Below are positions 21,130-32,299 of a DNA stretch of 64,000 nt, one piece after another (position 1 is the stretch's first letter; every line of letters starts with the position of its first letter). The notes beneath the pieces are model-generated. The model made no database searches, was not told the DNA's origin, and saw nothing but the letters and a program-made list of their open reading frames with translations. Location of the stretch: NCBI GenBank assembly GCA_003255025.1, contig QANY01000052.1:662490-726489 (forward strand), given 5' to 3'. The position numbers were made by a program, and so were the translations under genes. Source of the DNA: Datisca glomerata (lineage: Eukaryota > Streptophyta > Magnoliopsida > Cucurbitales > Datiscaceae).

Positions 21130-21665
21130 ATGATATGGTTAGACATACAATAGTGTTTCTTAAAAGCTATAGAAAGCGTCTCATCGCGCTTGGTAACCCT
21201 TCTATAACGTTTAAAAACACTATAGAAAAGTTACAATAGTGTTTTTTAAATGCTATAGAAAGTCTCACATTGTTGCTACGCTTATAATGGCGTTTATGAA
21301 ACGCTATCATTGCGTTTTTCAAAACGCTATGTTTGCCAACATTATTAAAACTCCGACCCTATGATAGCATTTAAAAAAAGATCATAACTCTTTTAATAGC
21401 GTTTAAAAAATGCTATTATAACATTTCGATAGCGTTTATAGAAAGTCACAAGTGCAATGGGATGCTTTCTATAGTGTTTAAAAAATGCTATTGAAAGGTT
21501 ATAATAGCATTTTTTAAACGCAAAAGTAGTTATGATAGCGATTTTAAACGCTATCGTAGGGTCGGAGTTTTAATAACGTTGACAACCATAGCGTTACAAA
21601 AAATGCTATGAAAACCCTATGATAGCGTTTTTTTGGCCGCTATCATAGGGCTTTTTGTTGTAGTG
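21130..21665. mobile_element. CACTA right terminus with AGCGTTTT/AAACGCTAT subterminal repeats
   Basis: The sequence ends TTTTTGTTGTAGTG at 21652-21665, reverse complement CACTACAACAAAAAGCCC, a CACTA terminus. Inward lie many short palindromic words of the type TAGCGTTTAAAAAATGCTA, ATAGCGTTTTT and AAACGCTATCGTAGG, the subterminal transposase-binding type of repeat. The segment folds on itself: AACATTATTAAAACTCCGAC at 21339 is inverted as GTCGGAGTTTTAATAACGTT at about 21561-21580. No matching left CACTA end was found, so the element is truncated on the left or its other end is too diverged. The same family end begins the MITE at 37918-38180. Confidence 0.68.
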
Positions 21666-22069
21666 GGAGGATCGAACCTCTCGTAGTCAACAAGCTCTAC
21701 AAATTCAAAAGATCTTATGGAATTCTTTCGGAAACAAATAGACTTGCCTAAATAAACAACTTCGTGCATTAAACTCAACTCAAAATATCATAAAGATTTT
21801 TTAATTTCTACGTGTACACATCATGAAGAATCCATGTAAGAATCTCATAACATGCTGACACTAATATTTCTAATACTCTCAGGCCACCCATTCCCCAAAT
21901 ATGATGTATATGCGTTACCCGAAACCTCGTAGCGGCTTCCAACAAGTTTTCATATGATGGGGCTCCCTACTAGGGTCATGCAGCATGCTTCTCTATCATC
22001 CATTCTTTAGACATAGTGATGATAAACTCAAAAGGTCAATCAATCATGCATCATTCTTGTAAGCACAAT

Positions 22070-22290
22070 GGAGCCATGCATTCAGACTATATTTTGACTC
22101 TTTTATCTACCATGCATTCAGACTCAAGCAAGCGTCAAATTTTTATCCATAACCTATGGATTCAGATGCAATCCTGCCATATGTTCAAGTAAGCAGAAAA
22201 TTAAAGGTACATCCTACCATGCATTTAAAACCAAGCAAGGAATTTCTAAAAGAGGTAAATTCTCCCATGCGTCCAAGTTATAGTAAGAAA
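22070..22290. repeat. Degenerate CCATGCATTCAGA-type repeats
   Basis: CCATGCATTCAGACT occurs at about 22075 and 22111, with weaker forms CTATGGATTCAGA, CCATATGTTCAAG, CCATGCATTTAAA and CCATGCGTCCAAG down to 22277, spaced about 40 bp. The plus-strand frame 22156-22347 is a by-product of this repeat. Confidence 0.4.
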
Positions 22291-25200
22291 ATTTTATATT
22301 CAAAGGATGTGGTCATGCTAGCAAGCGAAATTCTCTCATCATCATAATACCCAAGATGAGGCAATCAAAAATGGATGAGGACCACACGCATATACGTACC
22401 CCAAAAATAAATTCTGTTTCAGCATACCCAAAGAATCATTAATATAAACCCTAAATTTCCAGTTAGAAAGTTAGAAAAATAACATAAGCAAATCTAACAC
22501 ATATGCAAGAACAAAAATACAAATCTAACATTTCAATCCACATTTCTAGCACTCCCCAACATTTCAATCATGCCACAAATTATATCAATTAACATTTCTA
22601 GCGCTCACAATACTAATCATCATAGAAGAAAAGTTTAACATAATATTCAAAATTCAACCCTACCAACATAAGTATAAATCCAACCCATTAAAACTATAAA
22701 ACTCCACTAATGCAATTCTAATCAATCACTTGTAATATAGATCAAAGTGTTGTACCAAAGCATGGATGATCCATTCAGATGAAGGAGCAAGCCTCCTATC
22801 CCAAATAATATAATTTAAATGATCAAAAACTAAGAAATGACTTATTAGATAAGAAAGTTAAGAATTAGTGGCAGATTTATCACATTCCATGATATAGTAT
22901 AGTCGTTGGTGGAGAACAAGCAAATTCTGACATTCAACTACAAACCAAGTTTATTATCTTCTGTCTCAAAATGAAACATTTAACAAGCAACATAGTTTAT
23001 CTGAATAATATCTTATAAGACCATAACAAAGCTTAAGTGACAGAGAATGTTCATAGCAACACTAAGCTTTTCAAATCCATCCATTCCCTCACCCTCCAAA
23101 AGAAGAAAAAGAAAATAGATTAAACATGAATTGAATGGAAGTATAAGGATTACATTGAAAAATACATACCATGCAATAGGATACTCAAAATAATTAGGAT
23201 ATTTGATACTAAATCTACTATCAAAGTTTGGAGTTTAGCATGTAGTTCACTCATTGTGCATTATTGTTGATGGAAGAACGGTCCATCAAAATCAAATACC
23301 AAATCTAGCACACGGAGAGGAAAATCAGAGCATAAATCAAAATCAACCAAAAACTAAAAGATCTAAGACACAGTAAAGAGAAAAATCCAGCACACAAATA
23401 GGAATTTTAATCTAGTTTACTGGGAGTTGGAGATGACCTTCTCCGACATTCTTCAAAAAGAAAAATTGACCTGTTGTCCTACTTACATGATAAGTACATG
23501 CACACTGGACAATGAACGCGTCCACAATAGGAAAACCATAACATATTCCATGAAGAACAACTTATATGACCAAGTCCTATAACAACTTGAACCATGAATC
23601 TCACAAACTAAAATTCACTCCAATTAGCCACCAAGCAGGGAAAATAAAAAATTAAATTTATTTAAGTTTGTCCCCAAGTAAAAATCAAGAAAAATATTTA
23701 TAGTATACCTTATAATTGCCTTATTGATAGCCAAGTCAGATTGTCGAAACCAACAAACAAAGTGTATACAACCTTTAACTGCAAGGAAGAATAAGCATAC
23801 AATTGGCATTGAAAAAGCTACTGAAATGTACCTTTTTGTCATAGTTTTTTTTCCTTTCTGTCATTGTTTTCAAGATCAAAATATAGTCGATGAGAACCAA
23901 ATGGGACCACACCATAATGTAAAGATACTCTTTTCTCTAACTTCTCAAGCTTAAAGGAGACGTTTTTGAAATTAAGTAATCTTCTCCTACCATGTACTTG
24001 GCGATTTGAATTAGGTGGTGTACGTCTTTCATCAAATAATGAAGTCAGAATCGCTAGACAAACACATATGCTAATATATTCCCCTGCAAAGATAAATTGT
24101 ACAGATAAATATGTTAGGAAAGTTTAAGCAGTGTTTAGACAACTAGAAATATAGCTTAAACATATTCCATTATATTTCAGTTATTATGATTGGAAACATT
24201 ACTTAAGATAACTTAACTCACCCATAGATTTTGAATGTATTTCTTGTAATTAAGAACATATCTAACACTGAGAAATGAGTTCACTGCCTCTATGACAGTC
24301 CATGTTTAATCAGAACATCAAAAGCATCCTTAAACAAAAAACTATTCCTTGCAAAGACATAGTGCGTTCTTACCATTGTTACAACAAACAAGAAGCGTCT
24401 TCCCTTGAGTAAGCTTTAACATCAAATATTCTAACCAAGCTTTAGTTGCTATTTAAGTACAAATAACTAGATCAACCAGTTTCTTTTTAAACAAGAAATT
24501 GTTTCTTGCTTTCCATACCATCATGATGCTTTTTCAACTTTATCACTACCTCTTCAGCCCACTTACCAAAACTGATAGATTGATGACAAGATTTCACAAA
24601 AGACAGATCCCATCCTTTGCGTAACCCCACCAATCTTCCTTATTCATACTAGACAAAGTGTGAAATCGTTTCATCGACTCAATGACAGTTAGCAGTTGTC
24701 AAGTATGTGACATTATGTATCAAGTAATAATGATTGAAAAAGTAGTATGTGCTAAGTAATGCAATCCCCCTTTAGTGGTTTAAATACAGATTGTTCTCGT
24801 TCCATATCGATTAGCTTGATAAAATACCAAAGAATTGAAACTTTTACCAAAACCCATTAGTAATAACAGAGAATGGACATAGAAGCTTACTTCCATATCT
24901 TTGAGTTTGAAGTAAGCTCTCCGACAGCTTTAAGAATCATCTCCTTCCAGCTTCATACCACCAGTGAAAACCAACAAACATAAATTAAAATCTTAACAAA
25001 ATGAAGTTATAATTAACATATCTTTAAGAGTCTACATGAAAACAAAAACAACATATGAAGTAATTGATATATTTTTTCTAAATCAAAACAAGCAACAAAA
25101 TATTTAAACAAAATGAGCAACAAAAGAACCAAATAAGAAGCAAAAAACAGAGAACCTGGAATTCTTCTTAGGTTTAGTTTTGAATCTTGAAAAATAAACA

Positions 25201-25480
25201 AACCGAGAGTATTTTCCATGTTTCTTTTCAAAATTGTCTCTCTATCCAAACACAAAAAAAATGAAGACTAGCTCAAATGATTAAAGAGAGCAAATAAAAA
25301 GCTGAGACAGATGAAAAATCGACCATCTGGTAGCTATTGTTTGCAAAAATTTTCAGAAAAATAAAGACGATCAATCTAATCTAAGCAAAGAGAAGGAAAT
25401 TTAAAGCACAATAAGAGGATTAGGGACTACTCAAAATGAAGTAAATATTTGATAGGCTGGAGTTTACACTGGTAAATGCA
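22291..25480. other. Gene-like but unrecognised region, minus orientation suspected
   Basis: Lies between two CACTA right ends. On the minus strand there are splice-like bounded pieces: about 23721-23790 (after CTTCCTTGCAG, reading KGCIHFVCWFRQSDLAINKA, then GTATAC) and about 24900-24955 (ATGATTCTTAAAGCTGTCGG, reading MILKAVGELTSNSKIWK). With the leader-like sequence at 25500-25760 they could be remains of a captured host gene, but I cannot name it and the exon calls are inference. Confidence 0.3.
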
Positions 25481-25489
25481 AACCACAGA

Positions 25490-25926
25490 GTTAGAGAGAC
25501 CTTCGAGAGAGTGTTCCCAACTGAGAAATCGACGGATTCATAGAGCTAAGAGAGGGACTATGAGAGAGAGCTTAGAGAAGAGAGCTATGCGAGAGAATCC
25601 ATGACAAATATTTGAAAGTGAGAGCTGTAAGAAAGACATGCAAAAAAGATATGAGAGAGAGCATCACCTCGCGAGGAACCTTCATCGTAGAGACTGCTCT
25701 GTGTAAGCTTCGTCGCACAGAGAGGAGTGAGGGTGTTGAAGAGAGGCGTACTGTGTGAGACAAATATTGACTTTGGTTTTTTAGTTTTAATTAGGCGTGG
25801 GTTTGAATTTTTGTTCCCCTCCTTTTGCCCCCGCCTTTTCCCACATACAAATCAGTCGACTATCATTGCGTTTTAATAAAAAAACGCAATCGTTCAGTGC
25901 TATTAAAGCACTTAATTCTTGTAGTG
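25490..25926 (-). mobile_element. CACTA right terminus with inward gene-leader-like segment
   Basis: Ends ATTCTTGTAGTG at 25915-25926 (reverse complement CACTACAAGAATTAAGTGC). Just inside, GCGTTTTAATAAAAAAACGC and AGTGCTATTAAAGCACT form small palindromes like the AGCGTTTT repeats of the 21665 end. On the minus strand from about 25760 inward is a CT-rich leader-like stretch (CTCTC, GAGAG on plus) with an open frame starting MKVPREVMLSLISFLH. This mirrors the leader-like segment inside the 14542 element. The left end of this element was not found. Confidence 0.55.
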
Positions 25927-27599
25927 TCGTTGGCATAATGGCTTGAGGTTAGGTTTAGAAGGCTTGGTTCTAAAAGGTAAAAATGTATGTATGATTTGGA
26001 TAGACGTTATTTCATGCAGAGGGTATATTTATAATGTTATATGAAGATTGATTGAGTGTCTCAATTATAAAGTATGGGGGTGTATTGCCTTAAACTATAT
26101 GTGAGGAAAATGACGGGTGTTTAGGCATGGATTGGCATTGCTAGCATTGGGGTTTTATCAGCCTGGCTCGAGGATGATTTTTGCATCCGACTTTCTTATT
26201 GATTCTAGAGTTTTTATGTTGAACAAGCTGAGCAATGTACAATGGTTGTGAAAATTGTTTTGGTGGATTCAATTCTATCATGTGTATGTTGGTCTTGGGG
26301 AGTGACGAGCCATTGTGTAGTGCTTCAAATTGATTGTGAAAGGTTGAGGGATGTGTGCGTTAAGGGAAGGTAGGTGTTTGGTGGCATCGAATGAAGGCGC
26401 TTGCTAATAGCATTGGGTGAAGGCTGATGTTGATGGCGTTGGGTAAATCTGAGCGTTAAGCAGAAGGAGCCCGCATCAATGCCTGGGTATGGCAACACTT
26501 GAATGTCGTTGTGCAACATTTGCGCGGTATGATTTTATTTAACATCAAGGATCCGAGGTTTTATTTCTATTTACATATGAGTGAATATTAAGGATTGTAT
26601 GTAGAAGACTATATTTACAAGGTTCTATCTGATTATGATTGCGTATACAAGCATGTAACTAGGAGGTTTGTATTCGCAGGCATGTGTTTACAAGACTGTC
26701 TCTAGCATGTTGGATCTGTATTGATGTGTAGAAGTGTGGGTCCATAAGGAAAGATTTTTGTGAATGGTTGTTTAGAGGGAGATGAATACAGTTAAAATTA
26801 TTTCTAAAGCGTGCACAAAACATGGAGAGGAAAGCTTGAACGTCATGATGTCTTAGGATTTTCTAAGCACATAAGCTTTGATGGGAGTTCACTAATGGTG
26901 GTTTGACACCGGGTTTTCATAACTCTAGGCACGAAAGCATCGAGATAGGTCTATATTAAAAAGAACATAAGCATGGAAGATGAAGTGTGTGTGAAAGGCG
27001 CTTTTGTATGCATCAAAGAGAAACCCATAGCATGGATGGTGAAGTATGTGTGAAAGGCGCTTTTGTGCATATCAAAGAGAAACCTAGCATGGATGACGTC
27101 AAGTGCGTGAAAGAAGCTTAATTGTGAAAGCCCCTCATAAGACTCGATTCGGTTCTTACATGTGGGTATTAGGATGATCATGAACATGACACTTTTTTAT
27201 TCTTATATCGTGTGTAGAACTTGGGAATGATTCATGATTTTGGCTTGGTTTTGTTGCTTGGACTGAAGAGGATTAACAAAGGTTGTGATATGATTTTCTT
27301 TTAACTCTTACTGGCGTATGGGCATGAGTGGTTGATCATTGGATTTCAGGTAATTCTTAAGGATTTACCAAATGCTTCACTCCCCCCTCCCCCGTGAGTC
27401 TATGTGTTTGTATATATAGGTTGAGCACATGGCAGGTACTCAGTACCATTTTGAAAAGATGATCATTTTAAGTTTGTTTTGAGTTTTTTCATGGGTCGTT
27501 TAGTTTTTGATTTGTCTGAGCCACTTGTCTATATGTTCATATGAGTTGCTTGAAAATTTCAATACTTCATGCATAAGTTTTGTCTGCTTTTCTTTACAG
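25927..27599. other. Unassigned region with a 57-59-bp tandem repeat
   Basis: No gene is recognised. A TATA-like TTTGTATATATAGG occurs near 27409-27422 after a C-rich run (ACTCCCCCCTCCCCCG), which could be promoter sequence for the CURT1A-like piece downstream, but this is speculative. The tandem repeat is listed separately. Confidence 0.4.
26971..27110. repeat. 57-59-bp tandem repeat, about 2.4 copies
   Basis: Units start with GCATGGA at 26971, 27030 and 27087 and share GTGTGAAAGGCGCTTTTGT and ATCAAAGAGAAACC. The third unit is partial and diverged. Confidence 0.8.
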
Positions 27600-27870
27600 A
27601 GTAGTTTGAATCTTCCCTGCTTCAGATCAGAGCCTCCTCTTCAGAAGAGACATCTTCTATCGACACTAATGAGATCTTTAGCGAATTGAAGGAGAAGGTA
27701 TTCATGTGTCCTTTTATAATGTCTTTCGCTCCCCACTTTTTTATTCTTCTTTCTTTCTGCTTAAAGATATTGCAGTTACAATGGCATAGTAAATTTGTAT
27801 TTGGTTTATTTGAACAAGTTTCTTTATTATTTAACAAGTGGGATGCAGTTGAAAACAAATCCACAACCTA
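27600..27870 (+). pseudogene. CURT1A: Captured CURT1A-like (thylakoid curvature protein) gene fragment
   Basis: CURT1 proteins bend grana margins in chloroplast thylakoids. After the acceptor TTCTTTACAG (27599) an exon to 27697 reads LLQIRASSS then EETSSIDTNEIFSELKEK, which I recognise as the end of the transit peptide and start of the mature CURT1A-type protein. A 141-bp intron (GT at 27698, AG at 27837-27838) precedes exon 27839-27870 reading WDAVENKST, then a stop; the two membrane helices that should follow are missing. An in-frame TAG also lies at the first codon after the acceptor. Intron retention shows a DNA-level copy. It lies about 1.8 kb inside a CACTA right end (29624), so transposon capture is the likely origin. 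Confidence 0.82.
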
Positions 27871-29300
27871 ATTTCCACTCAATATATGTTTTCCCCCTCC
27901 TTTATTTTGGCCTTCCAATCTGTGTGGTGATTGGATTTCCACTTCAGTATATTATTTAGGGTAGAGATTATATTTCTGATTTCAGATTTAACACATCGGT
28001 TCACATCTTGTTCGAAAACCTAATTTGTCATGACACTGGGTTCAAATTTTAAAAAATATTTTATGTTCTCTTTGTTTGGAAGAAGTCTGAAATTACCTAA
28101 ATTGAGGTGTATTAACATAACAATTATGGATAGGAATGAGTAGTTTCGAGGAGGATTCTTAGGAACTACACTAGGAGCAGATTTGTGAGTTATTTTTTGG
28201 GTTAATTTTACTTCATTTGTTAGCCTAAATCTTCTTATAAATTAGGAAAAAGAAGTCTGTGGCATTACTAATTTATCCTTTTTCAATCCTGCCTCTACAT
28301 TGAAATACCGGAAGACAAGGTGTGCTATGTAAAATTGTAGTAGGAAGTCATATCAAGTTTTTTTAGGGAATTTGTGACATGATTCGCAATTGATGATTTA
28401 GTTCATTTGCCCGTTTGGATGCTGAGAAAGTGTTTTTGTGATTGGAAACTCTAGGCTTGAGCTCTTAGTTTATTATTGGGCTTTATATTCTTGTATAAGA
28501 AAGAGGGAGCTATTGATATGAAGTATTATAAGTTGTTTGAACTCTTTTGGATGAAAAACTAGTTCCAATTTGGAATTAATTCAACTATTAGACTTGGTAG
28601 ATGCGAAGGGAGAGACGATGATAGGTAAAGCTACATTCTTTTCTAGTGCAGGTTCTTAATACTTTTTGAGATTCATGGTGTTGCATGCTTTCTAACTTGT
28701 CTGGATGGATATATGAATATAGCAATGGAGCAAACAGAAGAATATATAAATGGACAACTGAAACAAATATGGAGACGCTTTTATCCGTGGAAAGATTGCT
28801 AAGACTAATGGTTCTTTAAATTTCCCATTCAGCTTGTATTCTTTGAAAATCAATTCACCATAACATGAATTATACCTTTTATTGTATGCTGCAGTACTCT
28901 ACATCAGTACAACAAAGAGGAATCTTACAGATGGTGCATAGTCTTTCAAGTAGCTTGAACTATATGAGGATATGATATGATAACTTGATTAGTTTAAAAG
29001 AGTTGTATCATGGAATTAGCCATTAGATTTTTGTCGACAATGTGGGAAGATTTTTGTTTAGGATAATAGATCCAAGATCTTTGTAGTGCAACAGTTTAAT
29101 TTGATAGAAGCTTGTCTTAACTATTTCAAATGTATATGGGGACTTTGAAATGTATATATGTAGAATTTATTTGTGTTACATTTTTTTAATGTGTATGTGT
29201 AGAAGTTATTTGTCTTACATTCTTGAAATGTGTATATGGATATTTGAAGTTTGTGGATGAACAATGATTTTAATTGGATGGATGGATGGATAGATTTTTG
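27871..29300. other. Unassigned sequence, possibly the interior of a CACTA element
   Basis: No further CURT1A exon is seen. From about 29120 to 29300 the sequence has TGTGTATATG-type words and a GGATGGATGGATGGATAGA run, resembling the 3' untranslated end of a CACTA transcript. This is inference. Confidence 0.35.
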
Positions 29301-29309
29301 AAATGTGTG

Positions 29310-29624
29310 AAAATCTAATTTTACGACGGTTATCTCAAATTTGATGACGGTTCTTAGACTCACTGTCGTAAAAATATATCTTTTACGACGGTAGTCTAAC
29401 TTTTTGTGACGGTCAGTCAAAGAACCATCGTAAAAAATACTCTTTTTACGAGGAAAATATACATTTTAACGACGGTGTGTATGCTAAGCAACATGAAAAG
29501 TCACCCATCATAAAAAAAGGATATTTTTTTATGACACCTTCTTAGACGACGGGTACACACCCGTCGTAAATGGGTTTTCAAGACGGGGATTACCCGTCGT
29601 GTAAAAGTTTTTTTGTAGTAGTGC
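29310..29624. mobile_element. CACTA right terminus with ACGACGG subterminal repeats
   Basis: Ends TTTTTTTGTAGTAGTG at 29609-29624 (reverse complement CACTACTACAAAAAAA). The preceding 300 bp carries repeated TTTACGACGGT, GACGGTTCTTAG, ACCATCGTAAA, and the palindromic pair GACGGGTACACACCCGTCGT, typical CACTA subterminal repeats. The element must extend leftwards, probably including the CURT1A fragment; the left end was not found. Confidence 0.7.
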
Positions 29625-30733
29625 CTTCCTTCAACTGGTTTTGGCTTGTCCCTTGTATAGGTTGGAGCTCGGTGAGTGGGCCCATTGCGAATTAACCTCA
29701 ATTTTTCGTAGATTGGATGACTGAGTTATTGGATAGTGAGTTCCTAGATTCTCAATATCAGAATTTATAGATACTTTTAATTAAGTGACATTGTACCTCT
29801 TAGGTAATTCATTTATGTAGTCACAATAAACTAAGCGCTTAATATCTCTTGTGCAGTACTAAAGATTGAATAATTTTACTTGAGGCATCAAGTATGAAAA
29901 TTATCATAATTGACCGGTATAATGAATTTGGAACCTAAGAATATCAATATGTGTATAAATATTAGGTCGACAGTAATTATCTTAATTATACACGGTACTA
30001 TAATGTGGGGACATTACATAATGAAAAATAGGTCAATGATAGTTACATCAAGTAATATAATTTACACTTGAAGTTCAATTACGATTCTATAGTGGAATTA
30101 ATCGTAATTAGTAATTAATAAATTTCATTTTGAGTTTAATCGATAGAGTTTATTAATTATGCAGTCAAATATATTTTTATCCTTATGGTCCCCTTACTAA
30201 TCTCGGATTTGGGTCACATTGTGACGGAACTTATTTAATAAACAAGTGACTCAACGTCGTTACCCTATAATTAACCAAGTGATTTAAAAACTAGCTCAAT
30301 CTTAATTTTAGAAGGCTAAAGATGAATTAAAATTAATCAATTTAATTTTAATTACTTTCATTAATATATATATATAATTCCCAACGGTTATTGTTTAAAG
30401 GGTTGCAATCATTTGCAATGGTGGCTATTAAAAATGGGTAGTTACCATGGGTTTTATATATATAAAAAAATTGCAACCCCATGGCTGCCATGTGAAGAGA
30501 AGCCCTTTTTCTTAAACAAGTTTTCAATGTACAGATTTTCACAAAAGAATGCAAATATGCCTTGGCCAAAAGAACAATTTGGAAGAAAGAAAAAATGAGG
30601 TAGTTTTTTGGTTTTATTTTTTTCGAGTGTCCATCCATTCGTAGTTTTTGGCTGACGGTCGATGAATAATAAAAATGATTATGAGGTTTTGATTTTCGAT
30701 TGTCATGCTTAAAAATATATTTTTTCTAATCCA

Positions 30734-31304
30734 CTAGGCCAACATTACGTGTGTTGCACGTATCATTTTAATTAGTATTAATGTCATTCATAAATAAAAA
30801 TTTGCATGTTTATAATATAATCATAACAAATACGAGAAAAATCTTATTGTATGGATAATTTTATAATACAATATTTTTGTCTAATTTATTCTTTTTATCA
30901 TCTTTAATATACAAAGAACAATAAAAAAACTAAACTAAGTTTAATGTATAAACCCGTTGTATAAACAAATGAATACACGCAAGAGTTATTACGTGAATGA
31001 ATACTACATTTCAAAAGTTATTTCTCATTCCATTACATTTCTAAAGTTATTTCTCATTCCATTACATTTCTAAAGTTATTTCTCATTCCATTACATTTCA
31101 AAAGTCATATTTTAAAAGTCATTTTCAATTCATATTTAAAAAGTCAGTTTTCAATAGATACATTTTGATGCTTCTTTTTGATAGGTAAATAGAAATGCGC
31201 CAAGTGTACTTTTTAAGGATATAATTTTGGATTAGAAAAATGAAGATGGACAGAATTGTTCAAAAAAGTTCATTTCCTACTTTCACCTTTTAATATACTA
31301 TAGA
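30734..31304 (-). mobile_element. Non-autonomous Helitron in copia A 5' LTR
   Basis: 571 bp, minus orientation: TC at 31304, then TATAGTATATTAAAAGG, and CTAG at 30734-30737 followed by T. The hairpin-type sequence ACGTGCAACACACGT lies just inside the 3' end. Its head matches the Helitrons at 3084 and 3642 (TTCTGTCCATCTTCATTTTT versus TTTTGTCCACTTCTTATTTT). The flanks TTTCTAATCCA and TAATTGAGTA are contiguous in the 3' LTR of the same retroelement at 37847-37862, an empty site that shows A/T insertion with no duplication. It has an internal 29-bp repeat (31007-31093). Confidence 0.88.
31007..31100. repeat. 29-bp tandem repeat, 3 copies plus a partial one
   Basis: Units CATTTC(T/A)AAAGTTATTT then CTCATTCCATTA start at 31007, 31036 and 31065, with a diverging start at 31094. 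It lies inside the Helitron. Confidence 0.85.
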
Positions 31305-31370
31305 TAATTGAGTAGGTTGTTTCTCGAATTCTTCGAACTCTAGTATTTTCTGTCGTTTTGATTCTTTCAA

Positions 31371-31382
31371 TTGGTATCAGAG
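31371..31382 (+). promoter_or_regulatory. Primer-binding site of copia A
   Basis: TTGGTATCAGAG directly after the LTR end, complementary to the 3' end of plant initiator tRNA-Met, the usual minus-strand primer of copia elements. Confidence 0.85.
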
Positions 31383-32225
31383 TAAAACTTTTAAATTATT
31401 TGAGAAATGTCTTGAGAAACATAAATATGGAAAGATAACTCAATGTTCCACAGTTTCGTGTTTCATGAAAAACACTAAATTCGGAAGATTCGATTTCAAA
31501 TTTGAGGATGAATTTGACTCCTCAGGGAGTGACGAGATTTTTTCAGTTTTCCTAGTTTAGTTCGTTAGAACAAGATGAATCTCGTGAGACAGTGGGTGAC
31601 GGTCGGCGGTATCCAGTGGTAGATGATTTTGATGCCAGTGATCATATCTCAGTCTATCTTGAAGATCATTTTAGACGTTAAATCAAGATAGGGTAGGGTT
31701 ATGGAAGGCTAGCATATATTCTATATATTTATCTTTTATACCCTGCTATTTGGTTTTTTATATTTTATACCCAACATACTTATATAATTTTATTTTATGC
31801 ACATCACATTCAGATACCATGTGGCATTAGGTTTTTAAAATGATAAGCGTTTGTGATTGCATGATGAAGATAAAATTAAGCATAATCAATTAGGGTATAA
31901 AGTGGCTAACCCTAGAAGTATGTTATTAGTTTTATATAAATATAATTTTTAATTTTAATAATCTCGCAAGATATTTAATTTTCTGGTAATTTAATTGTGA
32001 AATTATTAAAATTTAGATAAAATTATATTAACTAATTGGACATGTTTGTTTAATCGGAGTAGGTTGCTAAAGATTAGGTTGACTAATTACCTAATGTCAC
32101 ATAGTAACTCACAGTAATAAAAATTCACATTATTTAAAAATAACTCAATGACCCATAGTTTTGTGTTTAAAAAATCACGATCTCCATTATATTACTAAAT
32201 TTGTATTGCATGATATGGAGTAAAC

Positions 32226-32267
32226 CTGTGGCGTAGCCACGTTGGTGAGAGTACATACCCCACTCAA

Positions 32268-32299
<32 letters not shown>

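Larger units (their letters stand above)
29702..31369 (+). repeat. 5' LTR of copia A, first part missing
   Basis: From GTAGATTGGATGACTGAG at 29709 it aligns with 37071 onward in the 3' LTR: TAAACTAAGCGCTTA, GACATCAAGTATG, CAGTAATTA, and AAAATATATTTTTTCTAATCC at the Helitron junction. The first roughly 470 bp of the LTR is absent, apparently lost at the CACTA side (29624). It also keeps about 240 bp (near 30245-30490) that the 3' LTR lacks. It ends CTTTCA at 31369. Confidence 0.8.

Noticed and set aside
21666..21690. tRNA-like GGATCGAACC after the CACTA end
   Set aside because: The T-loop-like word is not accompanied by an acceptor stem, D-arm or anticodon arm on either strand.
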